Source: an uncultured Flavobacteriaceae bacterium
GTDB taxonomy: Bacteria; Bacteroidota; Bacteroidia; Flavobacteriales; Flavobacteriaceae
Reading direction: 5' to 3'
Assembly: GCA_947503005.1 (NCBI GenBank)
Contig: CANNCA010000003.1
Coordinates: 434,001-498,000 of the forward strand
Length of the DNA stretch: 64,000 bases
In this document: positions 36,533 to 46,399 of the stretch, piece after piece
Layout of the letters: every line of letters begins with the position of its first letter
Numbering within the stretch: the first letter of the stretch is position 1
Program-made: the position numbers and the translations under genes
Notes under the pieces: generated by a model
Told to the model about the DNA's origin: nothing
Database searches by the model: none
What the model saw: only the letters and a program-made list of their open reading frames with translations

Positions 36533-37081
36533 CTAGGCTTCCGGATTTTTTTCGCGAATTCGTTTGTAGAGTCGAATACCAAGCATCAGAAGAATGCCCA
36601 AAACCAGAATGCCTACCACCCCGAATACCCAGTTGATAGCACTTTTGAGAACTACTAAAAACACCACTGCAAACAGCACTAACGTTGCTATCTCGTTCCA
36701 AATGCGCATGTAGCGGGAAGTATATCTCACCTCATCATTCTGTAGCTGTTTGAAAATCAAATGATTTCGCCCGTGATAGAAGAACAGCAGCACTACAAAG
36801 GCGAGCTTCACGTGCATCCAAGGTTGTTGTAACCAACTGGGCATCAATACTAGTAACCAAACGGCAAAAATGGTACAAAGAACAGCGGAAGGCCAGGTGA
36901 TGATATACCAGAGCCTTTTGGTCATTAGCTTCAATTGCTTTGTCAATATTTCCTTTTCAGGGGATGGTTTTTCAGAAGCTTCAATAAGGTAAATAAAAAG
37001 TCTAGGAATATAAAACAACCCCGCAAACCATGTCACCACAAAAATGAGGTGTAGGGCTTTTATGTAGTTGTAGTATTCCAT
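36533..37081 (-). CDS. hemJ: HemJ/CopD-like membrane protein (UPF0093)
   Basis: 182 aa with four TM helices. Family features: YIKALHLIFVVTWFAGLFY with the conserved His in the first helix, RLWYIITWPSAVLC, WMHVKLAFVVLLFFYH, and RNHLIFKQL. HemJ oxidises protoporphyrinogen IX to protoporphyrin IX in bacteria that lack HemG and HemY; automated annotation often calls flavobacterial members CopD. A six-copy heptanucleotide repeat abuts its start codon. Confidence 0.82.
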   Translation of the reverse strand: MEYYNYIKALHLIFVVTWFAGLFYIPRLFIYLIEASEKPSPEKEILTKQLKLMTKRLWYIITWPSAVLCTIFAVWLLVLMPSWLQQPWMHVKLAFVVLLFFYHGRNHLIFKQLQNDEVRYTSRYMRIWNEIATLVLFAVVFLVVLKSAINWVFGVVGILVLGILLMLGIRLYKRIREKNPEA

Positions 37082-37123
37082 TGTTGGCTGTTGGCTGTTG
37101 GCTGTTGGCTGTTGGCTGTTGGC
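37082..37123. repeat. Six perfect copies of TGTTGGC at the hemJ start
   Basis: Six uninterrupted 7-base units begin directly after the hemJ start codon on its upstream side, so they occupy the whole ribosome-binding region. Slipped-strand copy-number change is likely. The unit length is not a multiple of three, but the array lies outside the reading frame. Confidence 0.95.
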
Positions 37124-37158
37124 AAATTTAGCTTATTTCTAAAGAATTTAAACCTGGG

Positions 37159-37293
37159 GTCCTCCCCTGCTAAGGGGAGGTGGCGACAGCCGGAGGGGTT
37201 AGAGCTAGGAACTTGAATGGTTTTTGAAATTTCTAGGCTACTTCACCAATAACCCCTCCGCCCTGCGGGCACCTCCCCTTGGCAGGGGAGGAC
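37159..37293. repeat. Palindromic repeat element R1
   Basis: Long inverted repeat: left arm 37159-37200 beginning GTCCTCCCCTGC and right arm 37251-37293 ending GGCAGGGGAGGAC, about 42 bases each with a differing middle, around a 50-base spacer. It belongs to the same family as the elements at 40521, 41157 and 55652. It lies between hemJ and the stop of the first VPS10-like gene. Confidence 0.9.
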
Positions 37294-37319
37294 CTATACC
37301 TAATGCCTTTTAAGGAAGT

Positions 37320-40300
37320 TTACAACCGTATCGCCCCAATACCAACATCCCATAATTTTTTATTGAAATCTGGGATTGAAGTTTTCATGAAGGCATCGGC
37401 CTTACTTTTGAGAGTACTCCACTGCGCATCAAGTTCGGCCTTGCGGTCTTTCGAGGGCTGGTTTACCCTTGGAATTGAACTATTGGTAGCATCAATCAAA
37501 AAAAGATATTCTGCAGAGAATTTATTGGGGAAGTTCTCTACGTCATCATAGGCTTGGGACTTCCGTTGAATCATGTCTTTATCCCATGCATCGAGGTCAT
37601 CTACTAATTTTTGTCCTTCTGCTTTTACCGTTTCGTCTTTTACATCTTTCAGTACTTCTTTCAATTGCTGTTGTGCTTTATATAAACTATTGACGGTATT
37701 GTGCATCTCGGTCAATTTCGCCTCGGCATCCGTTAGGAATGTATGGTATTCTGCATACTGCTCAGGTGTAGTACTGAATGTTGGCACAGCTTTGATATTA
37801 CCCTCGGTGGATACCGCCTTGCTTCCAGATTTCAAGCGAACTGTATAGGTTCCAGGAGGTACGCGATGGCCGCTGAAACGCGATTCGATATAGGTATTCG
37901 GAACTCCGGGTAAAATACCAGTCCGCATATCCCATACGAAACGATTTAGTCCTTCTTTTTTGGATAGCGTCGGTGCGGGTCGTGGTCCACCACCGTTATG
38001 GGGCTTGTAGTTTTTGTCTTTCTCCGAGGAAAAGTTGCGCACTACAGCTCCGCTGGCATCCATAATATCCATGGTAAGCGGAATGGAATCGGCTACTTTA
38101 GGCAGTTCATAATAGACCACCATACCATTTGCGGGATTGACTCCTGAAAGCGTATTCATTCCATCGAAATTGTCTGTTTTTCCATTCATGGGACTATACC
38201 AAGTGCCGTTCATGGCATCTTTGGGTTTGTACAGTTTCATTTGATAATTGTGACCATCATGTGAATTTGTTGTTTTGCCCATTTCAAACTGTGACAGTAG
38301 AGTCAAATCATCCAAAATCCAAAAGGCTCTTCCTGAAGTGGCTACAATCAAATCGCCTTGATGGATTTTAATATCCGTAATTGGAGTTTTTGGCAAATTC
38401 AGTTGAAAAGGCTTCCAGCTTTTTCCACCGTTCCAAGAGAGGTATAAGCCTTTTTCGGTTCCGGCATAGAGCAAGTCTTTACGGACTGGGTCTTCGCGAA
38501 CGACACGTGTAAACGCTCCGTATGGAATGCCCGCATTGATGCTGGTCCATGTTTTTCCATAGTCCGTGCTCTTGTAAATGGCTGGCGTATGGTCGTTGAA
38601 TTTGTACTTGGTTGTAGCAACATAAACCGTTGCCTTATCATGTGGAGAAACCTCGATGGCATTCACTAAAGATTCTCCCAAGTTCTTCGGAGTGATGTTC
38701 TGCCAGCTTTCTCCGTTGTCTTTGGTGATATGTACATATCCGTCGTCACTTCCTGTGTAGAAAACACCTGCTTCGTGTGGCGATTCCAATACATAGGCCA
38801 AGGTTCCGTAGTTTTCTGCGCCTACTGCTTCATTGGTATACGGACCTCCTCCTTTGCCTTGTTTGGCATCGATATCACGCGTCAAATCGGGGGACATTTC
38901 TTCCCAAGTCACACCCATATCACGCGTTCGTAAAAGCAGTTGCGCACCATGGTAAAAGGTATTCGGTTCATGCTGCGATTTTAAGGTGGGAGCATTCCAG
39001 TTGTAGAGATATTTCATGTTTCTGGCCTCACGACCCAAATACTGAATGGGCGCTGCCATAACATTGGTGGAGGCTTTTGATTCCATGTCCAAGACTTCAA
39101 TCGTACCCAAATAACTTCCGCCCATCACATACCTCGGATTATCAGGGTCGAAGGCCAAGAAGGCACTTTCCCCACCCGCAGATGGACTAAAATCAGACAT
39201 CGTAATACCTCCTCTCCCCACCGACATACTGGCTATCATCGCTGAGGAATAATCTTGTTGTCCGGCGTAGATATTATAGGGGAACAAATTATCCGTATTG
39301 ATGCGATAAAATTGTCCCGTGGGCATATTCACTTGCGAAGAAAAGGTTTTCCCGAAATCAAAGGTAACCGCTGCTCCTCCGTCGTTGGCAATGACAAAAT
39401 TCAAGGAGTTCTTCGGGTTGATCCATAGGTCATGGAAATCGCCGTGCGTGCCTGTAATGCGTTCCCAGTTTTTACCGCCGTCTAAAGAACGAAGGGCCGG
39501 GGCGCTTAAGACATACACAATATCCTCATCTTGAGGGTCCGTAAATACTTCGATATAATACCAAGCACGTTGCACCAATCGATTATCACCGCTTGCCATG
39601 GACCAACTTTTTCCTGCATCATTGGAGACGAAGAGTCCGCCTTTGTCTTGATTGCTATCGCTTTCAATCAACGCATAGACCTTATTTGAATTCGCGGGAC
39701 TCACAGATATCGCCATCTTCCCTTTTTCTTCCGGAAGGCCTTCGGTTAGCTCCGTCCAAGTTTCACCGGCATCGGTTGATTTGTAGAGTCCGCTACCTTC
39801 GCCGCCACTGATGACCTTATTTGGTTTGCGTTGGTGTTCCCACATCGCGGCGTACATGATTTCAGGATAATTGGCATCCATAGAAAGTTCTACGGCACCG
39901 GTCAATTCGTTGACGAAAAGGGTATTCTTCCAAGTCTTTCCGCCATCGGTGGATTTGTAAACCCCTCGCTCTTTATTCGGGCCATACAATTGCCCCTGCG
40001 CCGCCACGTAAACAATATCCGGATTGGTCGGATGAATGATGATCCTAGAAATATGCTGGGTCTCTTTGAGTCCCATGTGCTTCCAGGTTTTTCCAGCATC
40101 GGTGGATTTGTAGACCCCATCTCCGTAAGAAGTCATCACACCACGAGGCGCATGTTCGCCCATTCCCACATAAACGATATTAGTATTGAAGGTCGAAACC
40201 GCAACCGCTCCTACAGAGCCCATTTCGAAGTAGCCATCCGAGATATTATTCCAACGTTGGCCTGCGTCTTCGGTTTTCCAAAGTCCACCTCCGGTGGTGC

Positions 40301-40481
40301 CCATGTAGTAGGTCATCGGGTCGCCTACGACTCCTGATGCTGATACCGAGCGCCCGCCCCGAAAGGGGCCGATATTTCGGAATTTTAAGGGTTTGAAGTA
40401 GTCTTCTGCCGTTTGGGCGAAGGTTATGGTTGTGGTTAGGAGGGCTAGTAGTAGTACTTGGAGATTGATGTTGTTTTTCAT
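37320..40481 (-). CDS. Large exported VPS10/sortilin-BNR repeat protein, copy 1
   Basis: 1053 aa from the ATG at 40481 ([20 protein letters not shown]), a good signal peptide; extra upstream codons read into a palindromic repeat. Residues ~30-760 contain many Asp-box/BNR units of the type [27 protein letters not shown] and form a beta-propeller like Sortilin/VPS10 N-terminal domains ([17 protein letters not shown] at the start). The C-terminal ~250 residues are beta-sandwich ([13 protein letters not shown]) followed by a helical tail. No T9SS tail is visible. It is paralogous to the gene at 41497. A secreted glycoside- or peptide-binding role is inferred. Confidence 0.88.
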   Translation of the reverse strand: MKNNINLQVLLLALLTTTITFAQTAEDYFKPLKFRNIGPFRGGRSVSASGVVGDPMTYYMGTTGGGLWKTEDAGQRWNNISDGYFEMGSVGAVAVSTFNTNIVYVGMGEHAPRGVMTSYGDGVYKSTDAGKTWKHMGLKETQHISRIIIHPTNPDIVYVAAQGQLYGPNKERGVYKSTDGGKTWKNTLFVNELTGAVELSMDANYPEIMYAAMWEHQRKPNKVISGGEGSGLYKSTDAGETWTELTEGLPEEKGKMAISVSPANSNKVYALIESDSNQDKGGLFVSNDAGKSWSMASGDNRLVQRAWYYIEVFTDPQDEDIVYVLSAPALRSLDGGKNWERITGTHGDFHDLWINPKNSLNFVIANDGGAAVTFDFGKTFSSQVNMPTGQFYRINTDNLFPYNIYAGQQDYSSAMIASMSVGRGGITMSDFSPSAGGESAFLAFDPDNPRYVMGGSYLGTIEVLDMESKASTNVMAAPIQYLGREARNMKYLYNWNAPTLKSQHEPNTFYHGAQLLLRTRDMGVTWEEMSPDLTRDIDAKQGKGGGPYTNEAVGAENYGTLAYVLESPHEAGVFYTGSDDGYVHITKDNGESWQNITPKNLGESLVNAIEVSPHDKATVYVATTKYKFNDHTPAIYKSTDYGKTWTSINAGIPYGAFTRVVREDPVRKDLLYAGTEKGLYLSWNGGKSWKPFQLNLPKTPITDIKIHQGDLIVATSGRAFWILDDLTLLSQFEMGKTTNSHDGHNYQMKLYKPKDAMNGTWYSPMNGKTDNFDGMNTLSGVNPANGMVVYYELPKVADSIPLTMDIMDASGAVVRNFSSEKDKNYKPHNGGGPRPAPTLSKKEGLNRFVWDMRTGILPGVPNTYIESRFSGHRVPPGTYTVRLKSGSKAVSTEGNIKAVPTFSTTPEQYAEYHTFLTDAEAKLTEMHNTVNSLYKAQQQLKEVLKDVKDETVKAEGQKLVDDLDAWDKDMIQRKSQAYDDVENFPNKFSAEYLFLIDATNSSIPRVNQPSKDRKAELDAQWSTLKSKADAFMKTSIPDFNKKLWDVGIGAIRL

Positions 40482-40520
40482 TTTGGGTTTTATATTATTT
40501 AATACAATGTTTTTTTCTAG

Positions 40521-40765
40521 GTCCTCCCCTGCCAAGGGGAGGTGGCGACAGCCGGAGGGGTTGGGGCTAGGAACTTGAATGGTTAAACTTTCTAAATCAC
40601 TTCATTAAAACTCCTTCGCTTTTTCCGAGGCCTCAAATTTTTAATTATAATTCGTTTTTAAATTGAGCTTTCTACTAAGCTTCACCAAACCCCTCTATGT
40701 CTTCCTCTCGTTCGTGCCTCACTCGTCGGAGACAAGGCGGGCACCTCCCCTTGGCAGGGGAGGAC
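40521..40765. repeat. Palindromic repeat element R2
   Basis: Left arm starts GTCCTCCCCTGCCAAGG at 40521 and right arm ends in TTGGCAGGGGAGGAC at 40765, with an internal variant (TCGTCGGAGACAAGGCGGG). It lies 40 bases upstream of the VPS10 copy 1 ATG and 4 bases from the stop of the DUF559 gene. Confidence 0.88.
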
Positions 40766-40769
40766 TCTT

Positions 40770-41141
40770 TTATTCATTTTTTTGTTTAAATTCTGCTCTT
40801 ATGGCTTCTAAAACCATGTCTAATTGTTCGAAGACTAAATAGTTTTCGAAACGTAAAACTTTTAAACCTAAGCTTTCAAGATATTCGGTTCGCTTTCTGT
40901 CATATTCTTCGTTGACAAAATTGTCATGTACTTGTCCGTCTAGTTCTACTATTAATTTCTCTTTGGAACTATAAAAATCTACAATATAATTTCCTATGCT
41001 GTGTTGTCTTCTGAACTTTCTTCCTTCTAGTTGGTTTTTTTGAAGCGCTTTCCATAATTGGGATTCTGCCTTTGTTGGATTTTTCCGTAACTCCTTTCTA
41101 AACTCTTTTAAATATTTATGATTGTTTAGTTTTTCGGGCAT
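40770..41141 (-). CDS. DUF559 (Vsr-like fold) endonuclease-domain protein between repeats
   Basis: 123 aa. DUF559 signature: LRKNPTKAESQLWKALQK, then GRKFRRQHSIGNYIVDFYS with the catalytic-type Asp, LIVELDGQVHDN and the terminal DRKRTEYLESLGLKVLRFEN. This is a restriction-endonuclease-like fold related to very-short-patch repair enzymes. The gene fills almost the whole space between palindromic elements R2 (ends 40765) and R3 (starts 41157), leaving 4 and 15 bases. Role in repeat spread or repair is inference. Confidence 0.92.
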   Translation of the reverse strand: MPEKLNNHKYLKEFRKELRKNPTKAESQLWKALQKNQLEGRKFRRQHSIGNYIVDFYSSKEKLIVELDGQVHDNFVNEEYDRKRTEYLESLGLKVLRFENYLVFEQLDMVLEAIRAEFKQKNE

Positions 41142-41156
41142 TGTTTAATCTTTAGG

Positions 41157-41416
41157 GTCCTCCCCTGCAAAGGGGAGGTGGCGACAGCCGGAGGGGTTTG
41201 GGCTAGGAACTTGAATGGTTCGGCTTTCTAGATAGCTTCTTTAAAACTCCTTTGCTTTTCCTTATATCTCTTAAATTTTAAACAAGTTTTGTTCTTAAAT
41301 TGAACTTCCTGAGTTACTTCACCAAACCCCTCCGCCCAGTTTACGTTTAACTTTTTGGATACTTCACCAGGACCCCTCCGCCCTGCGGGCACCTCCCCTT
41401 GAAATAAGGGGAGGAC
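41157..41416. repeat. Palindromic repeat element R3
   Basis: Left arm starts GTCCTCCCCTGC at 41157; right arm ends AGGGGAGGAC at 41416. The interior carries two copies of the CCCCTCCGCCC half, about 50 bases apart, so the element has grown by internal duplication. Between the DUF559 start and the stop of VPS10 copy 2 (41497). Confidence 0.88.
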
Positions 41417-41496
41417 CTATACCTCTTTTGTTTCGTTCAGCTTATTTCCAACATCGAGCAACAAACACCTATCAATTCTTAACCATCAACCATCAA
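41417..41496. other. Short gap between R3 and VPS10 copy 2
   Basis: 80 bases, no feature seen. Confidence 0.4.
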
Positions 41497-44400
41497 CTAC
41501 TCCTCCTCTACAAACAAATAATTCAATTTCAACTCATTAAACGCCGCATTGAACTCCTTCATTTCAGAATCTACCATGGCGTCAAATGCCTTTAGCTGGG
41601 TTTCGATTTTGCCGGTTAGTTCTTTTTGAACGGCTACGTCTTGGTCGGTGGGTGGGAAGTCGCCTATGCCTACCAAACGATTCAAGTGTGCCAATTTGTT
41701 CGTCAAACGGATGGGGAAGTTCAAGGGGTCTTGATTACTTTGGTTTTGCGTCTGGTAGAGGGCTTTTTCGATTTCTCCGAAACTTTCTTTCATGGTTTTG
41801 GCTTTTTCTACCAACTCCTTCGTCGCATCATTATCCTTATACTGTTCTGTGAAGGCATCCAATTGTTTGTTGACGCCTCTGATTTTCTTGATGGAACCGT
41901 GCGCTTTGTTTATTGTCGCGTTTATGGCTGAAATAAAGTCGTGTTGCTTTTGCATATCGGCTACGGAAACCTCTGCTCTTGGGTCGGGGATGATATTGAA
42001 ATCCTGACTTTGGCTATCGCCGTTTACATTCAGATGGACTTTATAACTTCCCGGTACTGCTTTTGGTCCGTTGAAGCCGGCTGCCCAGAAAATCATTCCT
42101 TTTAGGGTTTCCGCTTTTTCACCGCGCGTATTCCAGACATGGGTATTGCCTCCATTTTTGACTTTGAGCTTTTTGTCTTTATCCTTAGCTGAATTACTGA
42201 AGGATGCTAAAGTATCTCCGGCCATGGTCGTATAGGTTAGTGCAACACTATCTTTTTCTGCAAGGTTTTTCAAATAGAAATGCGATACCACTCCATTTGG
42301 ATGATTCATACCTTCTGTCTTTGAAGGTTCTGAACTGGCACGACCTCCCGTACGGTAACTGTCTTTGGGTTTGTACAAAATGGACGACATGCTTTTCTTG
42401 CCAGCATCCAATTGATGGAGGACGGTCAGGTCATCTAGAATCCATAAGCTTCTTCCTTGGGTGGCTACGATTAGGTTGTTGTCTTTTATCGCCAAATCCG
42501 TTATCGGAACTATTGGAAGGTTCATTTGAAACGGACTCCAATTCGCGCCATCATCGAAGGAAATGTACATTCCGGTTTCGGTACCTGCGTAGAGTAAGCC
42601 TTTTCTTTTCGGGTCTTCACGGAGGACTCTTGTAAAATGCTCTTGATTTATACCGTTCGTTATTTTCGTCCAAGACTTCCCGTAGTCGGTGGTTTTGTAG
42701 AGGTAGGGTCTAAAGTCTCCTAGCTTGTATCGCGTTCCGGCAACGTAGCAGGTTCCCTCATCAAAAGCGGAAGGTTCAATACTGTTTATCATATTCCATT
42801 CGGGCATTCCCGCAGGGGTAACATTATCCCAATTGGCACCTCCATCCTGGGACACATGAATCAATCCGTCATCACTTCCTACCCATAATAAGCCTTCTTT
42901 TAACGGACTCTCATTCGCTGCGAAAATGGTACAGTAGTATTCCACTCCCGTGTTATCCTGCGTAATCGGTCCGCCACTGGAAACCAATTTTGTGGGGTCA
43001 TTCCGTGTTAAATCCTCCGAAAGGATATCCCAACTTTGCCCTTCGTTCGTACTCATATGCACATGTTGCGAAAAGGTGTATAATTTCTTCGGGTCGTGCT
43101 TCGAGAACATGATAGGGAAATTCCATTGAAAACGATATTTCATTCCCTTTGCACCATATCCCATCGGGTTATCAGGCCAGACATTGACACCTCTAACGGT
43201 TCCTGTTTTGTGATTTACCCGCGTCAGGAATCCACCGTAAGAACCTCCGTAGACAATATCATTATCCAAAGGGTCGACTGCGATATGGGCGGACTCACCA
43301 CCTGCGGTTTCCTCCCAATCGTCTTCGCTAATACTACTTCCGTCGCTACGGTGCTTTACGCGCAAGGTCGAATTATCTTGCTGCGCCACATAAATACGAT
43401 ACGGATGCGAATTATCTGTCGTCACCCGATAATACTGCGCCGTGGGTTGGTTGTAATAGGTGCTCCAAGTCTCGCCGGCATCATAGGTAATCTGGGCGCC
43501 ACCATCATCACCGATAATCATACGCTTCGCATCTTCAGGAGCAATCCACAAATCGTGGTGATCGCCATGGGGCGCGTTGAAGGTATTAAAGGTCTTTCCG
43601 CCATCTTTCGAACGGTGGTAGCGCACGTTCATCACATAGACCGTATTTTCATCTTCGGTATCGGCATACAAACGGGTATAGTACCAGGCACGTTGGCGCA
43701 GTTTCCGCTCGCTGTTGACCTGTGTCCATTTCTTGCCGCCATCTTCAGAACGGTACAAGCCGCCTTTTTTCTTGTTTTCGACCAAGGCCCAAACACGCTC
43801 CGAATTTTTCGGGGAAACCGTGACGCCGATAATACCCAAGGTATCTTGTGGGAAGCCTTCGTGCTTTGAAATCTCCGTCCAGGTTTCACCGCTATCAGTA
43901 CTCTTCCATAAGGCAGAACCATCACCACCACTACTCAAACTATAGGGCGTACGTTGCGCGCGCCATGAAGAGGCATATAAAATACGGGGGTTGTTAGGGT
44001 CAAAGGTAAGGTCGACAAAACCCGATTGGTCATTGACGAATAATTTCTTGCTCCAGGTCTTTCCGCCATCGGTACTTTTATAGATACCGCGGTCTTGGGT
44101 AGGCTTGTAAATATTACCGAGTACGGCCGCATATACAATATCGGCATTGGTAGGGTGAATACGGATTCGCGGTACATGGCGACTATTATTGAGTCCTGCG
44201 GAGGTCCATGTTTTGCCTCCGTTTTCGGTTTTCCAAATGCCGTAGCCCGAGGATACATTACCCCGAAGGGTTTTTTCACCTCCGCCTACATAAATGACAT
44301 TCTTATCACTTTTCGCGACTTCTACCGCGCCGATACTACCGCCAAAATAGCCATCGGAAATATTCTCCCAGGTACGGCCACCATCTAGGGTTTTCCAGAC

Positions 44401-44643
44401 ACCACCGCCTGTAGCACCCATATAAAAGAGATTGGGTTCTCCGGGTACGCCGGTTACGGCAGCAGAGCGCCCACCGCGATGCGGACCGATAGAACGGTAC
44501 TCCATACTGGAATAGAGTTCTTCAGCAAAGGCTGTTTTTACGGGAGTTGTTTTTTTTCTTCTTTGGGAATTTGCCGTTAGTGGAATACACAATAACGCCA
44601 AGGCCAATAGGCCTAATTGGGCGTAGAATTTTTTCATTTTCAA
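41497..44643 (-). CDS. Large exported VPS10/sortilin-BNR repeat protein, copy 2
   Basis: 1048 aa. Signal peptide (LGLLALALLCIPLTANSQ) followed by a basic RRKK stretch. BNR/Asp-box units throughout residues ~50-740 ([32 protein letters not shown]), the opening MEYRSIGPHRGGRSAAVTG matching copy 1, then a beta-sandwich and helical C-terminus (NFIIPDPRAEV-like DFNIIPDPRAEVSV). Paralogous to copy 1 over its full length. These proteins are plentiful in marine Flavobacteriaceae; their ligand is not known. Confidence 0.88.
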   Translation of the reverse strand: MKMKKFYAQLGLLALALLCIPLTANSQRRKKTTPVKTAFAEELYSSMEYRSIGPHRGGRSAAVTGVPGEPNLFYMGATGGGVWKTLDGGRTWENISDGYFGGSIGAVEVAKSDKNVIYVGGGEKTLRGNVSSGYGIWKTENGGKTWTSAGLNNSRHVPRIRIHPTNADIVYAAVLGNIYKPTQDRGIYKSTDGGKTWSKKLFVNDQSGFVDLTFDPNNPRILYASSWRAQRTPYSLSSGGDGSALWKSTDSGETWTEISKHEGFPQDTLGIIGVTVSPKNSERVWALVENKKKGGLYRSEDGGKKWTQVNSERKLRQRAWYYTRLYADTEDENTVYVMNVRYHRSKDGGKTFNTFNAPHGDHHDLWIAPEDAKRMIIGDDGGAQITYDAGETWSTYYNQPTAQYYRVTTDNSHPYRIYVAQQDNSTLRVKHRSDGSSISEDDWEETAGGESAHIAVDPLDNDIVYGGSYGGFLTRVNHKTGTVRGVNVWPDNPMGYGAKGMKYRFQWNFPIMFSKHDPKKLYTFSQHVHMSTNEGQSWDILSEDLTRNDPTKLVSSGGPITQDNTGVEYYCTIFAANESPLKEGLLWVGSDDGLIHVSQDGGANWDNVTPAGMPEWNMINSIEPSAFDEGTCYVAGTRYKLGDFRPYLYKTTDYGKSWTKITNGINQEHFTRVLREDPKRKGLLYAGTETGMYISFDDGANWSPFQMNLPIVPITDLAIKDNNLIVATQGRSLWILDDLTVLHQLDAGKKSMSSILYKPKDSYRTGGRASSEPSKTEGMNHPNGVVSHFYLKNLAEKDSVALTYTTMAGDTLASFSNSAKDKDKKLKVKNGGNTHVWNTRGEKAETLKGMIFWAAGFNGPKAVPGSYKVHLNVNGDSQSQDFNIIPDPRAEVSVADMQKQHDFISAINATINKAHGSIKKIRGVNKQLDAFTEQYKDNDATKELVEKAKTMKESFGEIEKALYQTQNQSNQDPLNFPIRLTNKLAHLNRLVGIGDFPPTDQDVAVQKELTGKIETQLKAFDAMVDSEMKEFNAAFNELKLNYLFVEEE

Positions 44644-44799
44644 GTGGATTAATTAGTCAGTTTAAATGTAGTGAACATAGAGGTATTAAAAAAATGAGGA
44701 TTAATATGATTTTTAGGGGAAATAGTTGGCAAGGACGGACTCCATCAAAGGCAATTCAATGAAAATACCCCAATCTTTCGATTAAGGTATTTATTAAAA

Positions 44800-45237
44800 C
44801 TATTTCCAGAATATCAACTTTCGAAACCAATCCTTTTTCGTAGAATCAGATACTTTAACTGAATCATTGCTGTCTTCAAATTTGTTTAAGCTTTCTGGAA
44901 CTTTATTTAGATAATATCTATCTCTTTCATAGCTTTCAATATTTCTAACTTTTCTAATCTTATCATCACTCCAAGTTTGGGCCCATTCAATTTGACCATT
45001 GGTAATCCAATAATGTGACTTACAATCAAAACTCCAATTTCCAACTGATGGATTAAGAGTTACTGTCTCCCCATTATATATCATTTTCCAACCTGTCGGT
45101 GACAGTGGAGTGTTAACCTCACTGCCACAACCACAGGCACAGTTATGAATTACTGTTCCATAATCTAACGATATATATAAAACACCATCTTCAATTATAT
45201 CTGGCATAAACTCTACGAACTTATGTTGAACTATCAT
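44800..45237 (-). CDS. DUF6527 metal-binding protein of the ubiquitin-like operon
   Basis: 145 aa. Cys-rich core: HNCACGCGSEV near residue 30-40, SPTGWKMIY, then SFDCKSHYWITNGQI and a basic tail. The four Cys/His positions suggest a zinc site of the treble-clef or ribbon type. DUF6527 genes commonly sit with multiubiquitin/ThiF operons. It overlaps the ThiF gene by 17 bases, so it is cotranscribed and coupled. It might be an adaptor or E3-like part, which is inference. Confidence 0.8.
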   Translation of the reverse strand: MIVQHKFVEFMPDIIEDGVLYISLDYGTVIHNCACGCGSEVNTPLSPTGWKMIYNGETVTLNPSVGNWSFDCKSHYWITNGQIEWAQTWSDDKIRKVRNIESYERDRYYLNKVPESLNKFEDSNDSVKVSDSTKKDWFRKLIFWK

Positions 45238-46399
45238 TATTTTCTATATGATTTACATTAATCGAATAGGTGCTATGATGTTCATTTTCAAGGTCGTTAA
45301 GAAACCCGTATAGCTTCTTCCACTTCATAACAGCAAAAACTGCATTTAAAGCATTTATTTCAGCTATTTGAATATTTGTAGAATAGTCTTCATCTATATC
45401 ATCAACAAACGAAACACGACCTTTCCAAACATGTTCTCTCCTATTGTTGGTACTGGTAGTTGTTCTTACCATTCCAATTAAAGAATCATCAACGCGTTTG
45501 ACCCCAATGCCAGTATCGATAAAAGAGATTTTCAAACTCTCCAATTTCTCAAATATTAGCTTTTTAGCTTCACTTTTATCTATACAAATGAAAACAAAGT
45601 CTAAGTTATTAAGAAGCCCTAAATTCGTTTCATTGATATATAATTCGTGAGGGGTTATATATTTGTGCATTTTAGAATAAATTCTACCATAATACTCAAC
45701 TTTAGAAGTAGAGTTGTTTAATTCTTCTAAAGACGGTGCACTTGGTGCTCTAAAAGCGTTATGCTGCAGAAACTTATCCCCATCAAATAAATGGATTTCA
45801 CTTACTAGTGTTTTTGCAACAAAATCTAAAACATACGAACCTGTACCTCCTAAACCAATAATACCAATTTTTAACCCAGAAAGTTTTTGATTGATACCAT
45901 CGATTTCAGCCTTTGAAGAATTTGTATCACTATAGTTTAATACAGAATCTTGCTCTACTGAATCAATCACTTTGTACGTTTTGGCAGAAACATCAGAATC
46001 AAAATGCTTAGCCGGAGCGGATATGATTTTGATATATTGTGTTACTTTTTCAAAATAATCTGGATATCCATTAGCAGGTTTGTTTGAAAATGAATGATTG
46101 ACGACAATACCTTCTGCAAGTTTTAGGGTGTTACTTGCGTGTTTTATTTGAGTAATAATCGTGCCATCAGTGTTACATGGAAACTCACCCGCAAAATGAA
46201 TTACATGCGTGTTTGGTTTAACAACTCGATTGTTAGCAATAGACACGTTGGTAACCAACGTGCCTTTTCCTACCTTCTTACTAGCATTTAAAAACGGAAT
46301 GCTGTGTACCAAAAGATAATTACCAATTATCTCAACTTCGTAACCAAGGTTACGAAGTTTCTTTATATCTGGACTATGATTTATTAGTTTGTGTGACAT
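45221..46399 (-). CDS. ThiF-family E1-like adenylyltransferase of a ubiquitin-like system
   Basis: 392 aa. The N-terminal ~150 residues match the DUF6791-type extension of ThiF proteins (VHSIPFLNAS, HFAGEFPCNTDGTII). The ThiF/E1 Rossmann domain is from ~165: KIGIIGLGGTGSYVLD as the ATP-binding loop, HLFDGDKFLQHNAFRAPS for the Asp/Asn/Arg set, FVFICIDKSEAKKL and FIDTGIGVKR. It should adenylate the C-terminus of the multiubiquitin protein. Coupled to both neighbours by overlaps (26 bases with the upstream gene). A catalytic Cys is not obvious. Confidence 0.88.
   Translation of the reverse strand: MSHKLINHSPDIKKLRNLGYEVEIIGNYLLVHSIPFLNASKKVGKGTLVTNVSIANNRVVKPNTHVIHFAGEFPCNTDGTIITQIKHASNTLKLAEGIVVNHSFSNKPANGYPDYFEKVTQYIKIISAPAKHFDSDVSAKTYKVIDSVEQDSVLNYSDTNSSKAEIDGINQKLSGLKIGIIGLGGTGSYVLDFVAKTLVSEIHLFDGDKFLQHNAFRAPSAPSLEELNNSTSKVEYYGRIYSKMHKYITPHELYINETNLGLLNNLDFVFICIDKSEAKKLIFEKLESLKISFIDTGIGVKRVDDSLIGMVRTTTSTNNRREHVWKGRVSFVDDIDEDYSTNIQIAEINALNAVFAVMKWKKLYGFLNDLENEHHSTYSINVNHIENNDSST

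Noticed and set aside
23221-40013. Other GTAAAC/GTTTAC words in the window
   Set aside because: Those inside the S41, NtrY-like kinase and VPS10 coding regions have no (G/A)TAC at 15 bases and are not near starts.
38399-44388. Long antisense frames opposite the two VPS10/BNR genes
   Set aside because: They mirror the Gly/Trp-rich BNR coding sequence; the sense frames have signal peptides and motifs.
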